From contig CANQHB010000043.1 of assembly GCA_947623755.1 (NCBI GenBank), forward strand, positions 1-7,163: a DNA stretch of 7,163 nt, read 5' to 3'. This stretch comes from an uncultured Bacilli bacterium. GTDB lineage: Bacteria > Bacillota_I > Bacilli_A > RF39 > UBA660. The notes beneath the pieces were generated by a model. It saw nothing but the letters and a program-made list of their open reading frames with translations. It searched no databases and had not been told where the DNA came from. Shown here piece after piece: positions 1 to 5,577 of this stretch (position 1 is the stretch's first letter; each line of letters starts with the position of its first letter). The position numbers were made by a program, and so were the translations under genes.

Positions 1-652
1 TTCCCGTAGTAAACAATTTTTTTTGACCTACAATATCATCACCAACATTTAATACTTTATATTGGGTAAAATTTACCATTTCTTTCTTTTCAAACTGTTC
101 CACATATTCCTGATATTCTTCTTCTGTGGTTTCTTTTTCGTCAATATAGCACTTATCTTCTTCTCTTTTAGCTAAAATAATTTCTTCCATTTTATTTTTA
201 TTAAACTTAGCTTTTAAATAGTAATTATAATCTGCTCCGCCTGATGCAACATAAGTTCCATCTTCTCTTAATGCAGCCATTCCTCGAGCTACATTATAAA
301 ATCCATAAACAACTCCTTCTTCATAGTGTAAAACTAAATAAAATCTATCAGTTGAATCAATTGCTACGACCATTTCCTCAGTTTTATCTCCATCTAAATC
401 GATTAATTTATAAGCTAAATTAACTGGTCCATATTGAAGAGACTTATAATAGTCTAAGGCATATTGTTTATTATTATCTTTATCAACATATTCTTTTTTA
501 CTATCTACTATATCTAAATAAATTTGTTTTAAATCAAGTTGTTCTTTTTCTTCTTCATCTTTTTGGGACTTATCCTTTACTATTTCTTTACTACCACAAG
601 CACTTAAAATTAGTATTAAACAAACATTTACTATTACCCATATTTTTTTCAT
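1..652 (-). CDS. Secreted lipoprotein with acidic DxDGD-type repeat region, 3' end cut off by the window
   Basis: Reading the minus strand from an ATG at 652-650 gives 217 open codons that run off the left edge, so the C-terminus is missing. The N-terminus is a lipoprotein signal: Lys2-Lys3, a hydrophobic stretch, then the lipobox LSAC with the lipidated Cys19. A charged Lys/Glu/Asp-rich linker (about 21-45) follows. Around 84-92 lies LIDLDGDKTEE, a pattern seen in many Bacillota lipoproteins where an Asp-rich turn precedes a beta-rich, FG-GAP/VCBS-like domain. A second acidic stretch lies near 170-190. The protein should sit on the outer face of the membrane. Its specific role is not recognisable. 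The start is fixed by a stop codon at 658-656 just upstream; a GAGAGGTG ribosome site (674-667) lies about 14 bases from the ATG, which is long. It is divergent from the PAP2 gene. Confidence 0.85.
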   Translation of the reverse strand, partial: MKKIWVIVNVCLILILSACGSKEIVKDKSQKDEEEKEQLDLKQIYLDIVDSKKEYVDKDNNKQYALDYYKSLQYGPVNLAYKLIDLDGDKTEEMVVAIDSTDRFYLVLHYEEGVVYGFYNVARGMAALREDGTYVASGGADYNYYLKAKFNKNKMEEIILAKREEDKCYIDEKETTEEEYQEYVEQFEKKEMVNFTQYKVLNVGDDIVGQKKLFTTG

Positions 653-679
653 AATTTACCGCTTTTCACCTCTCTTTTT

Positions 680-708
680 ATTATACTATATAATCATTTA
701 AAGATAAA
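680..708 (-). promoter_or_regulatory. Candidate promoter of the lipoprotein gene
   Basis: On the minus strand there is a perfect TATAAT (685-680). The hexamer 17 bases upstream is TTTATC (708-703), a poor -35. The -10 lies a few bases upstream of the GAGAGGTG ribosome site, giving a short leader. The call rests mainly on the -10 match in AT-rich DNA, so it is tentative. Confidence 0.4.
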
Positions 709-728
709 CCAATAAAAATAATATTGGT
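708..728. repeat. Inverted repeat ACCAATA-n7-TATTGGT between divergent promoters
   Basis: ACCAATA (708-714) and TATTGGT (722-728) are perfect inverted copies separated by seven bases. They lie between the divergent lipoprotein and PAP2 genes and overlap the candidate -35 of the PAP2 promoter. This geometry would suit a dimeric regulator controlling both genes, but a 7-bp repeat can arise by chance in such AT-rich sequence. Confidence 0.35.
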
Positions 729-753
729 AATAAATTTCATTTTAAGGTATAAT
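724..753 (+). promoter_or_regulatory. Candidate promoter of the PAP2 phosphatase gene
   Basis: TTGGTA (724-729) and a perfect TATAAT (748-753) are separated by 18 bases. Transcription would begin near 760, almost at the start codon, so the mRNA leader would be very short or absent. The TTG at 724 is therefore part of the -35 and not the gene's start. Confidence 0.5.
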
Positions 754-762
754 ATAGAAGTG

Positions 763-1356
763 ATGACTATGATTTTAATTATAATTATAATATTAACTCT
801 TTTTCTATTTTGGACATACCTCATGTCTTTAGATAAGTTTAAACCATTAGATACTAAGTTTTATAACCGTATTATCCTAAAAGAACCCCTTACTATTTTC
901 TTTAAAATCTTTACCAATTTAGCTAGTTTTAAATTTTTTATTATCATTTGTTTTCTATTTTATTTTATCTTACCTAAAACTCCAGCTTTATTATACATTT
1001 TTTTAATGTTAATTGACGCTTTATTAATTGAAATATTTAAACGACTTATTAAAAGAGAGCGCCCTAATATAAAAAGGTTAGTAAAAGAGAAGGGGTATAG
1101 TTATCCTTCCGGCCACACGACTAGTGCCACTTGCTTTTATGGCTTTACTATTTTTCTTACCCTAGCTAGTGATATTATTTTACCCCTCAAATTAATTATT
1201 AGCCTAAGTCTTATTTTCTTTATTTTCCTAATTGGCTTTAGCCGTATTTATCTAGGGGTTCACTATTTAAGTGACATTATCGGTGGTCTTCTAATTGGCT
1301 CTAGTTACCTTTTACTATACATCTATCTTACTAATAATATTTTAAATTTTCTTTAA
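763..1356 (+). CDS. PAP2-family membrane phosphatase, probable undecaprenyl-diphosphatase type
   Basis: The protein is about 197 residues with several hydrophobic helices, the usual size for a bacterial PAP2 lipid phosphatase. All three catalytic motifs of the family are intact (numbered from ATG 763): K93-x6-R100-P101, PSGH at 115-118, and SR (160-161) followed by H167 and D171. His118 and His167 would be the acid/base and nucleophile. Such enzymes remove phosphate from prenyl or lipid phosphates at the outer membrane face; in walled bacteria the common substrate is undecaprenyl diphosphate. The LCP gene next door, whose reaction releases a polyprenyl phosphate carrier, makes that substrate attractive, but this is inference. 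Starts at GTG 760, ATG 763 or ATG 769 are all possible: a weak GAAGTGAT (757-764) would suit ATG 769. A TTG-started longer form from 724 is unlikely because it would contain the promoter. Confidence 0.9.
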   Translation: MTMILIIIIILTLFLFWTYLMSLDKFKPLDTKFYNRIILKEPLTIFFKIFTNLASFKFFIIICFLFYFILPKTPALLYIFLMLIDALLIEIFKRLIKRERPNIKRLVKEKGYSYPSGHTTSATCFYGFTIFLTLASDIILPLKLIISLSLIFFIFLIGFSRIYLGVHYLSDIIGGLLIGSSYLLLYIYLTNNILNFL

Positions 1357-1368
1357 ACATGATATAAT
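1341..1368 (+). promoter_or_regulatory. Extended -10 promoter of the LCP gene
   Basis: TGATATAAT (1360-1368) is a full extended -10 (TGn before TATAAT). TTTAAA (1341-1346) lies 16 bases upstream as a partial -35. It overlaps the end of the PAP2 gene and lies directly before the AAGGTGA ribosome site (1379-1385), so the LCP gene can be transcribed on its own as well as by readthrough. Confidence 0.55.
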
Positions 1369-1390
1369 ATTTTAATAAAAGGTGAAGTAA

Positions 1391-2821
1391 ATGAAAAAAA
1401 CAAGAAAATCTCGCAAAACAAAAATTGTTCCATTTTTTAAATATTTAGCCGTGGTTATCTTTATAATTACCATTATTACTTTAGGTTTGTTTAAATTTAT
1501 TGATGTTGTCCCTGGCGAATATTTTTTAGTAATGTCTCTTTTATTAGGTTTAATCGCGACTATTTTTGCTGTTCTTCTGTTAAGTAAATCTCCTAAAAAA
1601 AGGGTCGTAGGAACCATTTTTAGTTTGCTATACCTCGTTATTTTAGTGCTAGTGATTGTTTATGAATTAAATACGATTGGTTTTTTAAAAAAGATAGGTT
1701 TCCAAAATTACAAAACTGAAAATTACAGTGTTATTGCCTTTAAAAGTTCGAATTACCAAAATATCCAAGACTTAAACAAGAAAAAAATCGGTAGTATGAC
1801 CTTTAATAGTGTCGGCTTAAAAGACGCTAAGGCCAAATTAGAAGATAAAATAAAAGTTAGTTTTACCACCTACGATGATTTATTCCAATTAAAAGACGAA
1901 TTTGTTAATCATAAAACCGACGCGATTTTAATTGAAGACGCTATGCTGGCCATGATTAAAGAAGATGACCCTGATTTTGAAAGTAGTATTGAGGTTATAT
2001 ATAATTTTTCTCTCGATATTGAAACTGAAGATATTGCTCATGAAGTAGATATTACTAAAGACGCTTTTAGTATCTATGTTTCTGGTATTGATACCTATGG
2101 CTCTGTAAGTAGTGTATCTCGAAGTGACGTTAATATGGTTATAACTGTTAATCCAAAAAACCATCAAATCTTAATTACTTCTATTCCTCGGGATTACTAT
2201 GTTGAACTAGCGACTAAAAATGCTAAAGATAAACTTACTCATGCCGGGATTTATGGTATTGATATTAGTGTTGGCACAATTGAAAAACTTTTAGATACCA
2301 AGATAAATTATTATGTTAAAGTAAACTTTACTTCAGTAATTAAAATAGTTAATGCCTTAGGGGGAGTCGATGTTTACTCTGAATATAGTTTTACTTCTCA
2401 AGATGGTTACTACTATAAAAAAGGATATAATAGTGTTAAAGGTAAAGAAGCTCTATCTTTCGTAAGAGAACGTAAATCTTTTGCTGGTGGGGACCGCGTT
2501 AGAATAGAAAATCAAGCCCGGATGGTTGAGGCTCTTGTTAATAAAGCTATAAGTCCTGCGATTATAACTAAATATAATAGTTTATTATCCGCTTTATCTA
2601 ATGCCTTTATTACTAATCTTGATGATGAAAAAATAACGGAATTTATCAAAATGCAAATAGCCGATAATCCTAAATGGACAATTGAAAATTATAGCTTAAA
2701 TGGTCGAGACGCTATGGATTATACTTATTCTTATAAAAGTGTGAAATCTTATGTCATGGTGCCTGATGAAGATACCGTAAAAGAGGCAAAAGCCAAAATA
2801 AAAAAGGTTCTATCTAACTAG
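1391..2821 (+). CDS. LytR-CpsA-Psr (LCP) family glycopolymer transferase with N-terminal solute-binding-like domain
   Basis: The 476-residue protein attaches cell-wall glycopolymers (teichoic acid- or capsule-type), carried on a polyprenyl lipid, to peptidoglycan outside the membrane. It opens with a very basic tail (MKKTRKSRKTK) and three membrane helices at about 17-38, 44-65 and 72-92. Residues about 110-212 resemble half of a periplasmic solute-binding protein, with NIQDLNKKKIG at 124-134 and KTDAILIED at 175-183. The LCP domain follows from about 225: SGIDTYG (231-237), SRSDVN (243-248), SIPRDYYV (264-271), KLTHAGIYG (281-289), LGGVDV (323-328), and FVRERKSFAGGD (357-368) followed by R369, R371 and Q375. 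The conserved Asp and Arg residues that bind the lipid diphosphate are present, so it should be active. The AAGGTGA ribosome site (1379-1385) fits ATG 1391. The gene ends inside a terminator stem. Confidence 0.93.
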   Translation: MKKTRKSRKTKIVPFFKYLAVVIFIITIITLGLFKFIDVVPGEYFLVMSLLLGLIATIFAVLLLSKSPKKRVVGTIFSLLYLVILVLVIVYELNTIGFLKKIGFQNYKTENYSVIAFKSSNYQNIQDLNKKKIGSMTFNSVGLKDAKAKLEDKIKVSFTTYDDLFQLKDEFVNHKTDAILIEDAMLAMIKEDDPDFESSIEVIYNFSLDIETEDIAHEVDITKDAFSIYVSGIDTYGSVSSVSRSDVNMVITVNPKNHQILITSIPRDYYVELATKNAKDKLTHAGIYGIDISVGTIEKLLDTKINYYVKVNFTSVIKIVNALGGVDVYSEYSFTSQDGYYYKKGYNSVKGKEALSFVRERKSFAGGDRVRIENQARMVEALVNKAISPAIITKYNSLLSALSNAFITNLDDEKITEFIKMQIADNPKWTIENYSLNGRDAMDYTYSYKSVKSYVMVPDEDTVKEAKAKIKKVLSN

Positions 2822-2833
2822 AATCTTTTTTTT
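2800..2833. terminator. Bidirectional terminator between convergent genes
   Basis: A stem of 12 pairs joins 2800-2811 (six A, then GGTTCT) to 2820-2831 (AGAATC, then six T), with one G-T wobble and the 8-base loop 2812-2819. The T-run continues to 2833. On the other strand the hairpin is also followed by a T-run, so it can stop transcription from both sides. It overlaps the last codons of the LCP gene and abuts the stop codon of the metallophosphoesterase gene (2834-2832). Confidence 0.75.
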
Positions 2834-3650
2834 AATCTTTGTAAAGGCGATATAAAGTAATCGAAGGTTTATTTAAAAATCTAAGACTCATCTTCTGGGT
2901 TCCTAATCCATTAGATATATATAAATCTTTTCCCTGTACTTTATAATAATCATCTATATAAGTCCGCGCTCCATCTTGTTTAATTATGCCTCCGATAAAC
3001 GGAATTTTTAATTGTCCCCCTAAAGAATGTCCGGCTAAAACAAGAGGGGAATTAGTTATCTTTGTTATCATATCTGGCTTATGCATTAAAGTTATATTAA
3101 AATAGTTATTATCATATAAACTTTTATTCTCGGTAGTGTCCGTTAACCCAATAAAATTAAGAGGGGTAGTACTTTTATAATAAATAAGACTACTTTGATT
3201 ATCCAACAATTTAAAATTTGTTTTTTCTAAAATATTTTTATAAGTACTTAAATATTTTTCATCATAATCCCCTATAACAGCCATCTTATCTAATTTAGCT
3301 TCAATCTTTTTAAAATATTTAATCATTAGTTCTTCATTATCCAAAGCTAACTTTTTACTATCAAATAAATCTCCGGTAAATACTACAATATCGGCCTTAA
3401 GTAAATTAATTTCTTTAACAATTTTTTTTAGGTCAGCCTCATTAACAGTTCTTCCATAATGCATATCAGAAAATTGAACTATTTTAAATCCGTTATAATC
3501 TTCACTTAACTTTTTATTATACACCGCGACTTCTTTCGTTTTAAAACCTATCGGATTTAAGTATCTTGCGTCTAAAAATAGGATAACTCCAACAATTATT
3601 AAAACACAAATTATTTTTATAAATAAATGACCTGTTCTTTTATCTTCCAT
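2832..3650 (-). CDS. Membrane-anchored calcineurin-like metallophosphoesterase (YkuE-like) with altered metal ligands
   Basis: The 272-residue protein has one N-terminal hydrophobic helix (about 9-26) and an extracellular phosphoesterase domain, the layout of YkuE-type enzymes. Motifs in order: FSDMHYG with D62 and H64; FTGDLFD with D94; GDYD at 127-130; LMHKPD with H190; GHSLGGQ at 207-213 with H208. In canonical members the third motif is GNHD/E and the last is GHTHGGQ. Here the metal-bridging Asn is Asp, the following catalytic His is Tyr, and the second His of GHxH is Leu. The fold and the first metal-binding motifs are kept, so it may use one metal, act differently, or be inactive. It is the second gene of an operon with the CPBP protease: the gap is 9 bases and its AGGAGG ribosome site (3661-3656) overlaps that gene's stop codon. 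Substrate unknown. Confidence 0.88.
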   Translation of the reverse strand: MEDKRTGHLFIKIICVLIIVGVILFLDARYLNPIGFKTKEVAVYNKKLSEDYNGFKIVQFSDMHYGRTVNEADLKKIVKEINLLKADIVVFTGDLFDSKKLALDNEELMIKYFKKIEAKLDKMAVIGDYDEKYLSTYKNILEKTNFKLLDNQSSLIYYKSTTPLNFIGLTDTTENKSLYDNNYFNITLMHKPDMITKITNSPLVLAGHSLGGQLKIPFIGGIIKQDGARTYIDDYYKVQGKDLYISNGLGTQKMSLRFLNKPSITLYRLYKD

Positions 3651-3659
3651 ATAAGCCTC

Positions 3660-4319
3660 CTATAACCCAAAAATCAGTATAATCGCCATTGCTAAAGTAT
3701 TGTGCATAATATGCATTATCATCGAAGTTAAAATATTATCGGTCTCATAAAATGCTTTTGCCATAAAAAATCCTAACGCGCCATATGGAATAATAAAGAT
3801 TAATTCGGTTAAATTAAAGTCGGCAATATGGGCTAAGCCAAAAAAGAAGGCGGTTGTTAAAGCAAAAGTATACCATTTACTAAAAGCTTTTTTAAAACTT
3901 AAGCGAAAAGTTATTTCTTCAATTATTGGTCCCATAAGTGTTATGGCAAGTATATTACTTATAGGATAATTTCGAAGTAAATCCCGATTTAAACTTTCAT
4001 TAACGGGCATTCTATGAATGAAACTATTAATAATGGTATTAAATACAATCATACATGCAAATCCGATTATCCAATTTCGTAAAGCAACCTCAACATATTT
4101 TTTATCAAAATTTTGGAAATCTTCTTTTAGTCTTTCCCGGTAAATTATGACCATTACAATAAGCATAATAATGTATATTGCTAACTGTGATATGGTTGCT
4201 ATTACTAGGTTATCACTAAAGTAGTAATTACCCAGTAAAATAGAACCCAAAAAAGATATTCCAAAATATAAAGCGATGGTGCCAATTCCTTTAAAAAATT
4301 CTTTAACTTTTTCCTTCAT
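3660..4319 (-). CDS. CPBP-family (Abi) intramembrane glutamic-type protease
   Basis: This 219-residue, highly hydrophobic protein has about six membrane segments. The family signature is complete: GPIIEEITFR with E134, E135 and R139; FGLAH with F160 and H164; and H203-x3-N207 near the C-terminus. CPBP (CAAX protease and bacteriocin-processing) proteins cleave substrates within the membrane; bacterial members have been linked to bacteriocin maturation or immunity, but no bacteriocin precursor is visible nearby. It is the first gene of a minus-strand pair with the metallophosphoesterase, which begins 9 bases after its stop (TAG, 3662-3660). The ribosome site before ATG 4319 is weak (GAGTGAG-like). 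The substrate cannot be deduced. Confidence 0.9.
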   Translation of the reverse strand: MKEKVKEFFKGIGTIALYFGISFLGSILLGNYYFSDNLVIATISQLAIYIIMLIVMVIIYRERLKEDFQNFDKKYVEVALRNWIIGFACMIVFNTIINSFIHRMPVNESLNRDLLRNYPISNILAITLMGPIIEEITFRLSFKKAFSKWYTFALTTAFFFGLAHIADFNLTELIFIIPYGALGFFMAKAFYETDNILTSMIMHIMHNTLAMAIILIFGL

Positions 4320-4344
4320 AATTTCTCACTCAATTCTTATTATA

Positions 4345-4374
4345 AATATACCATAAATTTAAATAATTAGACAA
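4345..4374 (-). promoter_or_regulatory. Promoter of the CPBP-metallophosphoesterase operon
   Basis: On the minus strand TTGTCT (4374-4369) and TATATT (4350-4345) are 18 bases apart, and TGG directly precedes the -10, making an extended -10. A second TATAAT (4344-4339) follows immediately, so the exact -10 is uncertain. It faces away from the pilin-like operon promoter, and both lie in the 157-base divergent gap. Confidence 0.5.
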
Positions 4375-4385
4375 TATTTTTCACA

Positions 4386-4401
4386 TTATTTTACAAAATA
4401 A
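4386..4401. repeat. Inverted repeat TTATTTT-AC-AAAATAA upstream of the pilin-like operon
   Basis: A perfect 7-bp inverted repeat with a 2-base centre lies 11 bases upstream of the -35 of the pilin-like operon, between the two divergent promoters. This is a typical position for an activator or a shared operator. It is made almost only of A and T, so chance is a real alternative. Confidence 0.35.
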
Positions 4402-4412
4402 CTATGTATGTA

Positions 4413-4441
4413 TTGATATTTTTTAAAAAATTAGTTATAAT
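4413..4441 (+). promoter_or_regulatory. Strong sigma-A-type promoter of the pilin-like operon
   Basis: TTGATA (4413-4418) matches five of six -35 bases, the spacer is exactly 17, and TATAAT (4436-4441) is perfect. The spacer contains six T followed by six A (4419-4430), which may stiffen or bend the DNA. Transcription would start near 4448, leaving a short leader with an AAGGAGG ribosome site at 4459-4465. This is the best promoter in the window and drives at least five genes. Confidence 0.75.
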
Positions 4442-4447
4442 AACTAA
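4431..4447. promoter_or_regulatory. Candidate operator: 17-bp palindrome over the -10 box
   Basis: TTAGTTATAATAACTAA is a perfect 8-bp inverted repeat around a single central A. It contains the whole -10 and reaches the expected transcription start. A repressor dimer bound here would block RNA polymerase. The regulator is not encoded in this window. Confidence 0.5.
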
Positions 4448-4476
4448 TAGAAAAGTAAAAGGAGGAATAAATTCTT

Positions 4477-4758
4477 ATGAAAGAAGCGACTGGAGAATTA
4501 AATATGACAGTTATTACCGTTGTAGCTATCGCCGCAGTAGCAGCATTTTTCTACGCATTTGTTTGGCCTAGTATCAAAACTACTATTCAAAGAAATAACA
4601 AATGTGCTAATACTTCTTACTGTGAACAATGTAATGGTAAAACTTGCCAATGTTATTATATCGATGATGATGGTAAAGAAGCTGGTCCTATTACCTGCCC
4701 AGATTCAAGTTCTAGTGGTGGCCAAGGAACTGGTAATAATGGCGGAAATACCGATTAA
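4477..4758 (+). CDS. Small six-cysteine pilin-like secreted protein (first copy)
   Basis: A 93-residue protein with no family I can name. The leader MKEATGELN is followed by one hydrophobic helix (about 10-29) and a Trp30-Pro31 pair, then a short exposed domain with six cysteines (43, 49, 52, 57, 59, 74) and a Ser/Gly/Asn-rich tail from about 76. The short charged leader ending in Gly6 next to a single helix is the layout of Flp/type IV pilins processed by a prepilin peptidase, although the usual Glu at +5 is absent; Glu7 would be at +1 if cleavage follows Gly6. Six cysteines suggest up to three disulfides outside the cell. Being first behind the strong promoter, with AAGGAGG (4459-4465), it is probably the most expressed product, consistent with a major subunit. 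A close relative follows 20 bases downstream. Confidence 0.85.
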   Translation: MKEATGELNMTVITVVAIAAVAAFFYAFVWPSIKTTIQRNNKCANTSYCEQCNGKTCQCYYIDDDGKEAGPITCPDSSSSGGQGTGNNGGNTD

Positions 4759-4778
4759 TTTATAGGAGGTAAAAAGGT

Positions 4779-5036
4779 ATGAAAGAGGCGACTGGCGAAC
4801 TTAACGTGACAGTTATCGTTGTGACAATAGTAGCGGTGTTGTCTCTTTTTTTCTTTACAATAATATGGCCGAAAATACAGGGAAACTTTCGTCATAATGC
4901 TAGTTGTAATAATGCCATTTGTCCGTGTCCTGCCCGCGATTCAAATGGCTTATGCGTTATTCCAGAACATGGAACAGTCGAGTGTTATGTAAAAGGTCAT
5001 CCTGAAGAAAAAATAATGTGCACTTGGAAGGGTTAA
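4779..5036 (+). CDS. Small six-cysteine pilin-like secreted protein (second copy)
   Basis: This 85-residue protein is a diverged tandem paralog of the preceding gene: 18 of the first 31 residues are identical, including MKEATGELN, and both have Trp30-Pro31 and Cys43. The helix spans about 10-29. The exposed part again has six cysteines (43, 48, 50, 59, 69, 81), but their spacing and surrounding residues differ and there is no Ser/Gly tail. The leader codons differ at third positions (GAA/GAG, GGA/GGC, TTA/CTT, AAT/AAC), so the peptide is kept by selection rather than by a recent copy event. It may be a minor pilin or an alternative subunit. AGGAGGT (4764-4770) lies 8 bases before ATG 4779. 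No known family recognised. Confidence 0.85.
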   Translation: MKEATGELNVTVIVVTIVAVLSLFFFTIIWPKIQGNFRHNASCNNAICPCPARDSNGLCVIPEHGTVECYVKGHPEEKIMCTWKG

Positions 5037-5049
5037 CTAAGGTGGTATA

Positions 5050-5565
5050 ATGAGAGAGTCCGTAGGTGGCGTAGCTTTATTTAATATAGTCATAGCTTTT
5101 GTTTTACTATTTACTGGTTACATAAGCTTATCAATTAACTATTCTAAGGCTTATAATGTCAAAAATGAAATTGTAAATATTATCAAAAACCAAGGAGGAG
5201 TATGCACCTCCCAATCATCTCGAGATGATAATAATTGTTACAACTTTGCTGAACAAATCACTGACTATTTTAGTGATGTAGCCTACCACAGTAATGGTAA
5301 TTGCGATAACGGTTGGATTGGCTATAAACGTAATGGCGAAGTCATGGGTAATGGTGCTAAAAATGCTGCTTTTTGTGTAAGAGCCATTAAAAGAGAGGAC
5401 AATAGTGAACTTCCTAATGCTTTATATTATCAAGTAGAATTATTTTATCAATTAGATTTGCCAATCTTTAATAATTTGTTTCAATTCAAAGTAAAGGGTG
5501 AAACATCCCGAATTTATGAACCTAACGAATGTGAATATGATAAACATAATTATTATTGGTGTTAA
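5050..5565 (+). CDS. TadE-like pseudopilin-like secreted protein (first copy)
   Basis: A 171-residue protein starting MRESVGG, then one hydrophobic helix (about 8-28), INYS at 29-32 and KNEI at 38-41, and an extracytoplasmic domain ending in a beta-like segment YYQVELFYQLDLP (126-138) with VKGETS at 148-153. It carries six cysteines (52, 63, 85, 109, 161, 171), one being the last residue. One N-terminal helix plus a beta-rich domain, next to small pilin-like genes and a TadZ-like gene, suggests a TadE/TadF-type minor pseudopilin; the assignment rests on architecture and context, not on a diagnostic motif. It begins 13 bases after the previous gene, with AAGGTGG (5039-5045) as ribosome site. 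The next gene is its paralog. Confidence 0.82.
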   Translation: MRESVGGVALFNIVIAFVLLFTGYISLSINYSKAYNVKNEIVNIIKNQGGVCTSQSSRDDNNCYNFAEQITDYFSDVAYHSNGNCDNGWIGYKRNGEVMGNGAKNAAFCVRAIKREDNSELPNALYYQVELFYQLDLPIFNNLFQFKVKGETSRIYEPNECEYDKHNYYWC

Positions 5566-5577
5566 GGAAGTGATTAA

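Noticed and set aside
1372..1617. 81-codon open frame on the minus strand inside the LCP gene
   Set aside because: It lies antisense to the membrane-helix part of a clear LCP gene and has no ribosome site or family motif.
1928..2167. 79-codon open frame on the minus strand inside the LCP gene
   Set aside because: Antisense to conserved LCP coding sequence, with no recognisable protein features.
4320..4476. Possible small RNA or riboswitch in the divergent gap
   Set aside because: The gap is filled by two promoters and AT-only repeats; the leader of the pilin-like operon is only about 29 bases and no riboswitch-like conserved core is visible.
4559..4765. 68-codon open frame on the plus strand overlapping the first six-cysteine gene
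   Set aside because: Out-of-frame shadow of a gene supported by a strong ribosome site and a paralog; it has no suitable ribosome site of its own.
5024..5051. Promoter-like TTGGAA-16-TATAAT just before the first TadE-like gene
   Set aside because: The TATAAT includes the first two bases of that gene's ATG, so transcripts would begin inside the gene without a start; it is probably a by-product of the GGTATAATG start context.
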